Source: Baffinella frigidus
Lineage: Eukaryota; Cryptophyceae; Cryptomonadales; Baffinellaceae
NCBI GenBank assembly: GCA_026770585.1
Contig: MU646366.1
Location: forward strand, 954,036-982,437
Length of the DNA stretch: 28,402 nt
Reading direction: 5' to 3'
The notes under the pieces are model-generated. The model saw only the letters and a list, made by a program, of their open reading frames with translations, made no database searches and was not told where the DNA came from. Each line of letters begins with the position of its first letter. The first letter of the stretch is position 1. Position numbers and translations under genes: made by a program. Positions 19,470 through 27,723 of this stretch are shown one piece after another.

Positions 19470-19930
19470 CAGGGGTACCTCGTTTACAAGAAACTGGAGA
19501 TCTGAAAACGCCCACCCTCCGTTTCTTAATTATTAAGAAACTCAGTGGGAACGCCCGCCCTCCGTTTCTTCATTATTAAGAAACTCAGTGGAAACGCCCG
19601 CCGTGCGTTCATTAACTTTTGAGGAACTATTTGCCCGAAACGTGAAGTACCTCAGAAAATCTTGGGTTTTTTCAGGAATTTGAGGTCCCTACCACCCATC
19701 TTTGAGGGTTTCGAGGTCCCTACCACGCATCCTCTCAAGGATTTGACGGAATCCGACCTTCCGTTCCTTGTTTATTAAGAAACTCCGTGGAAATGCTCGC
19801 CCTCCGTTCCTTAATTAGTAAGAAACTCAGTGGGAACGCCTGCCCTCCGTTTCTTAACCACTAAGAAACTCAGAAGCCGAAAACGCCTTGTTTCTTATGT
19901 GGACTGTTTCTTATACTTGAGGTACCCCTG
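19470..19930. mobile_element. 461-bp element with family A ends and internal palindromic sub-repeats
   Basis: Ends CAGGGGTACCTCG and GAGGTACCCCTG match family A and are flanked by TA (19468-19469, 19931-19932). Inside are about six units of 42-45 bp with the core AACGCCCGCCCTCCGTTTCTT plus a palindromic TTAATTATTAAGAAAC, three on each side of a central block containing a doubled TGAGGTCCCTACCAC-like word. No ORF of useful length, so non-autonomous. Confidence 0.75.
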
Positions 19931-20724
19931 TACATACTTGTAGGACGTAACGTTTATAAGTCAATCCACTCCGGCTACGCCTTTTAAAATGGGGGATATC
20001 CCCAGTTATCCCTGAAGTTGAGGTTTCAGGTTTTGAGGGTTTAGGGTTTAAGTTTTAAGGTTGATTGCTTGGGTTCAGGGTGCAGGGTCTAAGGTTTGGG
20101 GTTTAGGAATCAGGGGTTAGGGGGTTGGGGTTGGGGTTCAGTGTTGGGGTGTAGGTTTTGGGGTTCAAGGTTTAGGTTCAACGTTTGGAAATTAGGGTCT
20201 AGGGTTTGAAAGATTTGTGTTTTAGGATTCAGATGTTAGGATTTCAATTTTCGGGTTTCGGTTTTAAGGTTTAAGATTTAGGGTGAAGAGTTTGGGGATT
20301 GGGTTTTATGGTTGAGCCTTTAGCGTTTAGGGTTTGGGGTTTGGGGGTTGGGGTTTAGGGTTCAAGTTTTAGGGTTTAGGGTTCAAGATTTAGGGTTTTA
20401 GGGTGCAGGGTTCAGGGTTTAGGGTTAAGCATTCAGGGGTTAAGGAGTTTGGTTGAGGGCTTAGGGTTTAGGGTTTAGGGGGGGAGGAGTAGGGTTTAGG
20501 GTTCAGTGTTGAAGGTTCAGGGTTGAGTGTTGAGGGTTGGGGATTCACCGTGTAGGGTTCAGTGTTTTTGGTTCAGAATTTAGGTTTTAGGTTCCAGGGT
20601 TTATGGATTAGGGTTTAGGGGTTAGGCTTTAGGCTTTAGGCTTCAGGGTGTAGGGATGAGGGGCATCACCAGCGCGCAAAGGGGCGTGTAACATCTGAGA
20701 ACAAAGACGGCCACCTCAAAAGTG

Positions 20725-20998
20725 AGGATACTACCCCATGTAGGATGGCCGGAGTGACTTTACCCAGGTCACGCCCACTATCCCTTAAGTGCCCAGTAGG
20801 CGCATACGCCCCACCGTAGGGCCCTAGGACCTGCCTAGGACCTCTTGGCCGTCAAATTTGGCGGCATGGGCACTTAAGGGATAGGGAGATATAAACTCGC
20901 ACGTGCTGCGGACCTTGTCCTCTTCTCAGTAAACGACTTTACTCCCATGGACATCATCGTCTGTGGTGCGAGCACCAGCGGGGCCCTCCCGCAGATGG
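20725..20998 (+). mobile_element. dispersed repeat R1, copy 1, carrying a family B hairpin
   Basis: Starts AGGATACTACCCCATGTAGG and ends near CCTCCCGCAGATGG. It includes the word ACTCCCATGGACATCATCGT, shared with copy 2 at 21152-21397. A 101-bp family B element sits inside at 20781-20881. No clear terminal inverted repeats and no ORF; class unknown. Confidence 0.6.
20781..20881. mobile_element. 101-bp hairpin element, family B, copy 2
   Basis: TCCCTTAAGTGCCCA and TGGGCACTTAAGGGA are perfect terminal inverted repeats, flanked by TA at 20779-20780 and 20882-20883. Same length as the copy at 9930-10030. The paralogous R1 at 21152-21397 lacks it and reads TACTA at the insertion point. Confidence 0.8.
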
Positions 20999-21151
20999 CT
21001 TAAAAGTGGACCCGTCAAAGTTGCCTGCAATCCGCTCCCTAAAGTTACAAATCCGATTTTAGGTAAGAATTGAGGGGTCAGGGATTAGGGTTTCGAGTTC
21101 AGGGTTTAGGGCTTCAGGGTTCAAATTTCAGAGCCTAAGGTTCTGGGTTTC

Positions 21152-21397
21152 TGGGGATACTACCCCACGTAGGACCATCCACTCACCCTGACAGCCTCGT
21201 GAGGGGGAGTCTGGGGATATTACCGCAAAGGATGACCAGAGTAGGATGACCAGAGTGACTTTCCACAGGTCACGTCCACTACTAGGACATATAGGCCCAC
21301 GGCACGGGCAGATCCTGTCCTCTCTTCAGTAAACGACTCTACTCCCATGGACATCATCGTCTGTGGATCGAGCACCAGCGGTTCCCTGCCGCAGAGG
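21152..21397 (+). mobile_element. dispersed repeat R1, copy 2, without the hairpin
   Basis: Homologous to 20725-20998 on both sides of the hairpin site, with an internal partial duplication (GATGACCAGAGTAGGATGACC). At 21280-21284 the sequence is TACTA where copy 1 carries TA-element-TA. Confidence 0.6.
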
Positions 21398-21796
21398 GTT
21401 TGGGGTTGAGGGTTTTTGGTTTGGGGTTTAGGTTTTGGGGTTTAGGGTCAAGGTTGTAGGGTTCAGGGTTCAGGGTTCAGGGTTTAGGTTTTAAGGTTTA
21501 GTGTATAGTTTAGGGTTGGGGGTTGAGGGTTTGGGGTTTAGCATTTCGGGGTTATGGTTTAGCATTTAGGGTTTATGGTTTCAGGGCTGGGGATTTGGTT
21601 TAGGGTCTGGGGGTCAAGGTTCAACTCAAGACTGACCTGACACGCACCGCCCTAGGGCCTTACATCCACCCTCTTTCCGAGGTCTCGGTGCCCACGGTCG
21701 CCAAAATCCTTGGTTTGCCAGGTGCTGCCGGCGCACCACCAGAGCGTAACAGGGTGCAGGGTTCTTAAAAGGCAACGAGGTTCAGGGTTTTAAAAG

Positions 21797-21880
21797 GAAC
21801 AAGACGACATCCCTCAAAAGTGGACGATCAAAGTTGCCTACGATCCGCTCCCTAAAGTCACAAATCTACTTTTAGGTGAG
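21797..21880 (+). repeat. dispersed repeat R2, copy 2
   Basis: CAAGACGACATCCCTCAAAAG, GATCAAAGTTGCC, CTCCCTAAAGTCACAAATC and CTACTTTTAGG in the same order and spacing as the other copies. AAAAGTGGA near the left end and TCCACTTTT near the right end (in the consensus) form an inverted repeat. Confidence 0.7.
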
Positions 21881-22437
21881 CGTTCTGTAGGGTTCAGGGA
21901 TTAGGGTTTGGAGATTAGGGTTTTGGGTTTGAAGCTTGGGGCCTAGGGTTTAGGGCCTGGGGATTTGGGTTTAGGATTTCGAGTTTAGAGTTAAGGGTTT
22001 AGGGTTCAGGGATAAGGGTTTAGGTTTCAGGGTTCAGGGTTGAGGGTTTAGGGTTTAGGGTACAGGGTTCAATTTTTTGGGGTTTAAGGTTCAGGGTTCA
22101 GGGTTCAGGGTTCAGGGCTCAGTGTTTAGGGTTCAGGGTTCAGGGTGTAGGGTTTAGGGTTTAGGGTTTAGGGTTTGGGGTTCAGGGTTTAACGTTTCGG
22201 GTACAGGGTTTAGGGTTTAGGGCACCTAGGGTTCAGGGCACCTAGGGTCAAGGGTTCGAGGTCCTTTTAGGTGAGGTGCAGGGTTCATGGTGAATGATTT
22301 AGGGTTTAGGCTTTAGTTTTCATTGTTCAGGGGTGAGGGGCTTGGGTTTAGGGTTTGGGCATTAGGGTTCAACTCAAGGGAGACTTGCTGGACCGGTGCA
22401 GCACCAGCTCGCACCGGGTTTGAGGGTTTAGGGCTGC

Positions 22438-22516
22438 GAACAAGACGACCACCTCAAAAGTGGACGATCAAAGTTGACATCTGCCTGCTCCCTAAAGTCA
22501 CAAATCCACTTTAGGC
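22438..22516 (+). repeat. dispersed repeat R2, copy 3, just upstream of a gene
   Basis: Near-identical to copy 2 (CAAGACGACCACCTCAAAAG ... CACAAATCCACTTTAGG). It ends about 43 bases before the ATG of the two-exon gene at 22559, so it must overlap that gene's 5' UTR or promoter. Confidence 0.7.
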
Positions 22517-22558
22517 GTCACTTTATTTTGGGTGGGCGCTTGGCGGTTTCGCGGCAGG

Positions 22559-25533
22559 ATGAACGCTCCACGACGGCGCGCGGCGTGCATCGTGGCTGGC
22601 CTCACGGTGGCGCTGTTGCTTGCCTCCACGGGGTGGGACGGGGCTAGTCCCCTGGGGAAACGACTGGGCAATGTGTTCGGGCACGGCGAAAAAAGCGTCA
22701 GCCTCATGTCGACGGCCGACCAGCTGAAGGCGATGCGCGCGCGTCTGGCGCACACAACAGCGGAACTGGAGGGGTACGACGGGACACAGGACGACTCCTC
22801 CCCTGAACCTGATGAGGACGCCGCACCGACAAAGCGCCCAGCGCTCACGAGGCTGGCGGCTCGCAGCGTCCATGCCAGCGCACCTCCTCCGGAGCTGGCG
22901 CCAGGCCCCTTTCGTGTCGTCGAGGAAGAAGGGGGAGAGGAGATACTGCCGGTGGAGCAGCAGCCGGGCCCCGCCGTCCGGATGGCGCAGCCGCTTCAGG
23001 GACAGCCGCTGGGTGATGGCCGGCCTGAGGAAGCAGCCGCTCCTTCGGGTGCGCGGCGTCCGCGCCTGACGCCCTACCAGCGATCAATGCTCCAGGCCCT
23101 GAACCGCGTGTATGCAAGCAGCGATCCGCAAGCGACAGCAGTCGCCAACATTGTTGGCGGCATGGGTGAGAAGGGGCAGCAGCTCGGGGAGATGGACGGG
23201 CAAGATCGGCGGGCGGTCGAGGAGGTGGAGAAGGTGGCGGGCAACTCCAACCAGGTGCGCCCAGTGCTCTGCGTGCATCCGGGATCCATGTTGTCTTCTA
23301 GCTCTGCCTCGGTCTTTTTGGGCTCACCAATATGGTGAGCCCGGGCTCTTTTACGCTCCAAAGTTGACAGATTTGTACCGCACACTCAGCGTGTCAACTT
23401 GAGAAGAGTCGGTCAACCCAAGCGAGGCAGAGCTAGGTCGTTCCTACGGATATTCGTTGATCCGTGCTAGCGTACCAGCATGCATCCAACGCCACGCACA
23501 CCGAAAGAATTTGCGTTGGGCGGACGCGGGGCCTGAACGGTTGAGTGGTTAAACCCTGCACCAAAACCTGAACCCTCAACTCTGAAACCTAAGCCCTCCA
23601 CCCTCCACCCTGGCAGGTGCTGGAGGGCGCGGAGAAGGTGCTGGCGAGGATGCATCAAGTGATGGCGCGTGCCGCGGAGGGGCCCGCCTCTGCTTCGGCC
23701 AAGCCGGAGGGCCCCGCCGCGGCGTCGGCCAAGGTGGAGGTTCCCTCCGCGGCGTCGGACAAGCCCGCTGCCACGCTGCAAGCGCGTTTCTGGGAGCAGC
23801 AGCTCTTGGCGGGGCCCGGCTCGGCGTCGGGGAACCACGATGGTTCTGCCACCTTCCAAGAGCTCGCGCCTCTGGACACACCCTCCAGGAAGAGCGCTGC
23901 GGCCAAGGCTGCGGTGTCGCTTCCGGATGGGGAGAAGAAGAGCACCGCTGTTTCCAAGCCTGTGGTGCAGAAGCGTGTGGCGGCTGCTGTCGTCCCAGCT
24001 GAGGTGCGCGTCGGCAGCAAGGAGCGAAGAGGCAAGGCGGGTGGTGAGGCTGAGGCAACGGGAGCACGGACTGCGTTGGGGACGAGGACCGCGTTGGAGG
24101 AACGCATCGTGTTGGAGGCAAAGACTGCATCGGAGCCAAAGACAACGGTCAAGGGTCGGACAGAGGTGAAGCGCGTCGTGCCCGTGCCACCTCGATCGGC
24201 CACGCGGGCCGTGGCGCTTGGGGCGACGCTTGGGGTTGCGCCAGCGACGACGCCTACGGCTCGGGCAGGGGCGACGCCGCCTGCGGCTCAGTCAACGCCT
24301 TCGGCTGAGACAGCAGAGCACGCGCGAGACGAGGCTCGGGCCGCGCAGGGGTCGGAGCAGGCGCAGGAGGCGGGGCGGGCAGCGGCGTCGCCGAATGATG
24401 AGATGTTCTTCGACCCGCCCGGGGCGCCCCAGGCGTCGGACTCGTCCGTCGAGTCCGGGGGGGTGACAGAGGAGGGGCAGGGGGCGTACTCGGACGAGGG
24501 GACGGGGACGGTTGTCGAGGAGGCCAACGGGTTTGGCGCGGCGCCGCAGCTGCCGGCAGGCTACAGCCTCGTGGCGCCGTCCAACCTTAACAACGTCGGC
24601 GCGGCGCAATATCCGGGGGGGGGCAACAACGCTATGGTGCTGAGCGCTGACTCGATGGGGAGCATCGCGGCTCTACAGCAGGGGCAGGCGTCGGCCCCGC
24701 CGGCCGTGCCCTTCCAGACGCGGCAGCCGCTCGTGATTGATACGCCGAAGGGGATGGCGGCGGCGACGGGGGGAAGCTTCCGCGTGTCGCTGCCTGTCGG
24801 GGCGCTGCCTGGGCTCGAGGGCGGGGCTGCGGGCAGCGCTGCGCCTGTCGTCGCTGCGCCGCTGCAGGGAGCGGCGCCGGGGGGGCGAAGTGTGCGCGTG
24901 CAGTTCTCTGTCACGGAGTTGAAGAAGCTGCTGGCGATGAAGGAGGGCGCGGGGGCGAGTGCGGACCCGGCGATGTTGCCGGACGCGCACTCGTACACCA
25001 CCGACGAGGGGCTGACGTGGCATCAGGACGGGGAGCCTGCCGCCGCCTCCTCCGACGCGGCCGCGCCGCGCGAGGGACGCGGGGCGCAGCGCGCGGCTGA
25101 GCCTGCCGCTGCTGGGGGCGGCGATGGCGGGGGCAGCCACGCCGGGGGGCAGGCGGAAGCGTCCGCGCAGGTGGCCATTGCCAAGGCTGGGGCAGACGCC
25201 TTCAGAGCAGCGCGCGCCACCGGGGGCTCGAAGGGGAAGGGAGGTGGGGTGCACGTGGTTGCCGGGAGCGTGCTGAAGTCGCAGCAAGGGCCGGCGCCTG
25301 CGCGTGGAGAGGGTGCTGGGAAAGCCGCTGGGTCAAGGGTCAGGCCACAGGCGGTCACGGCTTCCAAGAGTGTGGTGCCGAAGAGTGTGGCGACGCCGAG
25401 TGTGGTGCCGGCGCCCGTGAAGGCGTCGGGGGGCTTGCAGAAGGCTTCGAGAGAAGTGCGGGGCGGGGCTGCGGCTGGGACTGGGGCCAAGGATGTTGCT
25501 GAGGCTCTGTCGCTCCTGGGAGGTGGCAAGTAG
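22559..25533 (+). CDS. Ala/Pro-rich secreted or signal-anchored protein of unknown function, 2 exons
   Basis: Exons 22559-23254 and 23617-25533 join in phase 0 (CAG|GTGCGC ... GGCAG|) for about 870 residues. ATG at 22559 has A at -3. Basic MNAPRRRAAC then CIVAGLTVALLLAST gives a signal peptide or membrane anchor near residues 10-25; the rest is exported or luminal. It is low-complexity: a short possible coiled coil (STADQLKAMRARLAHTTAEL), a helical stretch (QDRRAVEEVEKVAGNSNQVL) crossing the splice junction, then long Ala/Ser/Thr/Pro/Gly-rich sequence with motif echoes (GPASASAKPEGPAAASAK; SVVPKSVATPSVVPAPVK). A more ordered segment, VRVQFSVTELKKLLAMKEG, lies near 24892-24950. Third positions are strongly G/C throughout exon 2. 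No family recognised. AATAAA at 25559 follows the TAG. Confidence 0.75.
23298..23436. mobile_element. 139-bp inverted-repeat element in the intron, with two inner hairpins
   Basis: CTAGCTCTGCCTCG (23298-23311) and CGAGGCAGAGCTAG (23423-23436) are perfect 14-bp inverted repeats; the outermost TA could be a target duplication. Inside, 23320-23342 is a 9-bp stem with a 5-base loop (GGGCTCACC/GGTGAGCCC), and 23361-23369 pairs with 23392-23400 (AAGTTGACA/TGTCAACTT). Lies in the only intron of the Ala/Pro-rich gene. Different ends from families A and B. Confidence 0.6.
23545..23605 (+). repeat. short C-rich telomere-like repeat before an acceptor
   Basis: TTAAACCCTGCACC, AACCTGAACCCTCAAC and CCCTCCACCCTCCACCC lead directly into the GGCAG acceptor at 23616, the same arrangement as in the other plus-strand genes. 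Confidence 0.7.
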
Positions 25534-25558
25534 GAACTGTGGGGGGCGGGATGGTGTC

Positions 25559-25564
25559 AATAAA
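25559..25564 (+). terminator. AATAAA polyadenylation signal of the 2-exon gene
   Basis: AATAAA 26 bases after the TAG at 25531-25533. The family A element at 25590-25705 begins just after, within reach of the likely cleavage site. Confidence 0.5.
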
Positions 25565-25589
25565 TGCGTTGTGGAGTCGGTCCAGACTA

Positions 25590-25705
25590 CGGGGTGCCTC
25601 GCTCATTGGAGGCGCACCTCCCTAGAACCCTATTGTAGACCTATCGATTGAACTGCAGGGCGGTCCTAGGGGGGTGCGCGGCTCCTGATGAGCGAGGTAA
25701 CCCTG
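25590..25705. mobile_element. 116-bp hairpin element, family A, copy 3
   Basis: Ends CGGGGTGCCTCGCTCAT and ATGAGCGAGGTAACCCTG, flanked by TA at 25588-25589 and 25706-25707. More diverged interior than copies 1 and 2. It lies between two convergent genes, only about 100 bp from each stop codon. Confidence 0.75.
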
Positions 25706-25742
25706 TACGTGCACGCGGCAGGTTGGGCGTTGGTTTCAGATT

Positions 25743-25748
25743 TTTATT
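25743..25748 (-). terminator. AATAAA polyadenylation signal of the Ala/Lys-repeat gene
   Basis: TTTATT on plus, that is AATAAA on minus, about 58 bases past the TGA at 25806-25808. A TGTAA word lies next to it on the minus strand. Confidence 0.4.
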
Positions 25749-25805
25749 TACATACGTACTTACACGCGCAGAACATGTACACGCCGGCAAAGCGATCCTC
25801 GCTGC

Positions 25806-27713
25806 TCAAGTCTCGTCTGCGGCGCGGGGCTTGGCAACCTGAGCCGTCCCTTTGGCAACTTTAGCGGTCGCTTTAGGAACCTTAGCCGTCACTGTGGGAA
25901 CCTGCGCCATCTCTTTCACTTTGAGAACCTTAGCCGTTACTTTCACTTTGGGAACCTTATCCGTTACTTTGGGAACCTTACCCTTCTCTTTCACCCTATC
26001 AGCCTTCGCCGCCTGTTTGGCTGCAGCAGCTAAGACTTTCATCGCCCGCTTGGCAGCAGCAGCTAGGGACTTTTTTGCTTCTTTGGCTGCAGCAGCAGCG
26101 ACATTTTTTGCCTCCTTCGCTGCTGCAGCTGCGGCCCTTTTTGCTTCAGCAGCGACCTTGGCTGTCTCTTTGGCAGCAGCAGCTGAGGCCTTTGCTATCC
26201 GTCTAGCTGCTGCGTCTGAGGCAATCTTTGCTTCTTTGGCTGCAGCGGCTGAGGCCTTTGCTGCCCGTCTAGCTTCAGCCTCTGACTCCGTGGCCGACAG
26301 TTTGGCAGCAGCTGCTGCGATCCTTGCTGACCTTTTAGCAGCAGCAGCGGAGAGCTTTGCAGCCAATTTGGCAGCAGCCGCTTCGACCCTAGCCAGTTCT
26401 GCCTCCCCGTTGTCTTGTTTCGACTGTTGATACCTGCACCCATGCGAAAGTGTCACGCGCGAGTCCAACCCTGGTCCTCGAGAGAACACCGCCGTGCCCT
26501 AGTCTTGGACCAGCTACGCCCGAGCATCATTTCTTGAGGAGAGTTCGGAATGTTCGCCCAGGGGGCTCACAAACACACGGGTGCTATCAGCAAGAGTCTC
26601 ACCAGCAGTCTCGGGGAAGCACGCGGAGGTATCCGGTGGGTGCAACCGCACACGCGGCTGCCGCGCCCCTGCGCGCCTTTTGCCAAACACGCGTATCCTG
26701 TGGGAAAACGCCTATCCTACATAAAAATGAATTTGCTACAGAATAAAAGACGCCTGCCTTACAGAATGGGCGTTTTCGATCGGCCCCTTGGCAAGCCCCT
26801 GAGATGGCCCTTACGCAGGCTTGCTGCGTCAGCGTTTAGGACTCTCGTTTTCTGTAGGAGAGGCGTTTTGGGGTTTCACGCGCCAGCATCATCAGCATGC
26901 TGATGCGGGCCACGAGCCAGCATCAGCATCAACCTTGCAGAACCCTGCGCAGGGGAACACACCAGCCACGGGGGGCGGCACTTGCAACATCAGAGGGTTT
27001 GAAATAGGCCTCTCTAGCATTCTCGTGTGGGGGGGACGGGGCGTGCCTGCGCTGGTAGTCCTTTTTCGCCAGCCTCACCATTTCCTCCCGGCACTCAGCC
27101 ACGACCTGCCGCCATCCGTCTGTCGTTGAGCTTCTCTGCCCCGCTCTTTCGCGCTATCGACTTCCGTCAAGTCACTTTCTCATTTTCGCGCTGACCCGTC
27201 TAGCCGCAGCCCACGCCATGCCGTGCCTCGCTCAGCGTCCGACATCGGAGCGGTTTGCACATCTCGTGCCACGCCAAAACAATCAAACCATGCCAGAAGT
27301 CGACGGTGCTGGTACTAAACCATCAACTTTTCCTATTGTTTCTGTGCGTGGCCACCATATGTGAAAACCTCTCTATGCAGCATGCACTTCACATTTCAAA
27401 AGAAACAAAGAAATGACCCGCGAACAGTCAAGCGCGCCATCCCGGGCTGGTGCCGTGAGGCAAGCCTAGAGGTCTCGAGAAACACAAGGGACAATGCTCA
27501 AGCAAATCAACGTGTGTTCCAACTCCCCGATGAGTTTCTCTCTTCACCTCAGCGTCGGTTGGCGCATGTAAAATAGGTGTAGACCAAACGCTGCATGTAC
27601 AACCCAAATTCGGGGTGAACCCAAATACGGGGTAGAAGTTGTGAGAAGCACCTGGGCGTCAGAGCGACCCAGCAGCCTCCCCACTATCCACTCCACCTCC
27701 CCCATCACCAAAC
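25806..27713 (-). CDS. Ala/Lys-rich protein with 11-residue helical repeats (5' end outside window)
   Basis: The last exon (26423 or 26433 down to 25806, TGA) encodes about 200 residues. It contains about eleven units of mostly 11 residues such as AAAAKEAKKSL, AAAAKRSARIA and KASAAAAKEAK, then a basic tail of KVPKV/TAKVPK-type repeats. An 11-residue period is the hallmark of amphipathic helices in group 3 LEA proteins and, in a different form, type I antifreeze proteins; the basic KVPK tail recalls histone H1 C-termini. Which applies is open. Two upstream minus exons are proposed because phases match: 27713-27652 (LVMGEVEWIVGRLLGRSDAQ) and 27105-26989 (VVAECREEMVRLAKKDYQRR, then Pro/Ser), joining in phase 0. 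The first follows a CCCTAAA array in sense orientation and starts in phase 1, so earlier exons lie to the right. Last exon fairly sure; upstream links tentative. Confidence 0.5.
26705..26869. mobile_element. 165-bp inverted-repeat element
   Basis: AAAACGCCTATCCTACA (26705-26721) and TGTAGGAGAGGCGTTTT (26853-26869) form 17-bp inverted repeats with one mismatch. GGG flanks both sides and may be a target duplication. It lies in a putative intron of the Ala/Lys-repeat gene. No coding capacity. Confidence 0.45.
26890..26905. other. 16-bp perfect palindrome
   Basis: CATCAGCATGCTGATG, within a cluster of CATCAGCAT words (26884-26932). Could be a binding site or a by-product of short-repeat slippage; no way to tell here. 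The remaining stretch 27106-27651 holds no supported exon. Confidence 0.4.
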
Positions 27714-27723
27714 CTGCGCGTTT

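Larger units (their letters stand above)
20703..21068 (+). repeat. dispersed repeat R2, copy 1, interrupted by R1
   Basis: R2 (about 75 bp: AAAGACGGCCACCTCAAAAGTG ... CTCCCTAAAGTTACAAATCC ... TTTTAGG) is split by an R1 insertion at 20725-20998. CTCAAAAGTG (20715-20724) and CTTAAAAGTG (20999-21008) flank the insertion like a 10-bp target duplication. Confidence 0.6.
18544..22440 (+). repeat. long G-rich TTTAGGG-type degenerate repeat block
   Basis: Nearly 4 kb of degenerate telomere-type repeat, G-rich on the plus strand, broken by small elements listed separately. Locally homogenised variants occur, for example GGTTGAC at 18781-18825. The stretches 19310-19467 and 21630-21780 are not telomere-like; the first holds nothing I can support, the second is an ambiguous coding-like island. 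Confidence 0.9.

Noticed and set aside
23576-25287. Long minus-strand open frames opposite the Ala/Pro-rich exon
   Set aside because: Shadows caused by GC-rich codons; the plus strand has the coding bias, splice sites and AATAAA.
25852-26430. Plus-strand hydrophobic 192-codon frame opposite the Ala/Lys repeats
   Set aside because: Antisense image of the repeat; the minus strand has a suitable acceptor, stop and poly(A) signal.
27382-27576. Small plus-strand ORF of about 64 codons
   Set aside because: Plausible composition but low G/C at third positions, no splice context, and it lies in the proposed intron of the minus-strand gene.
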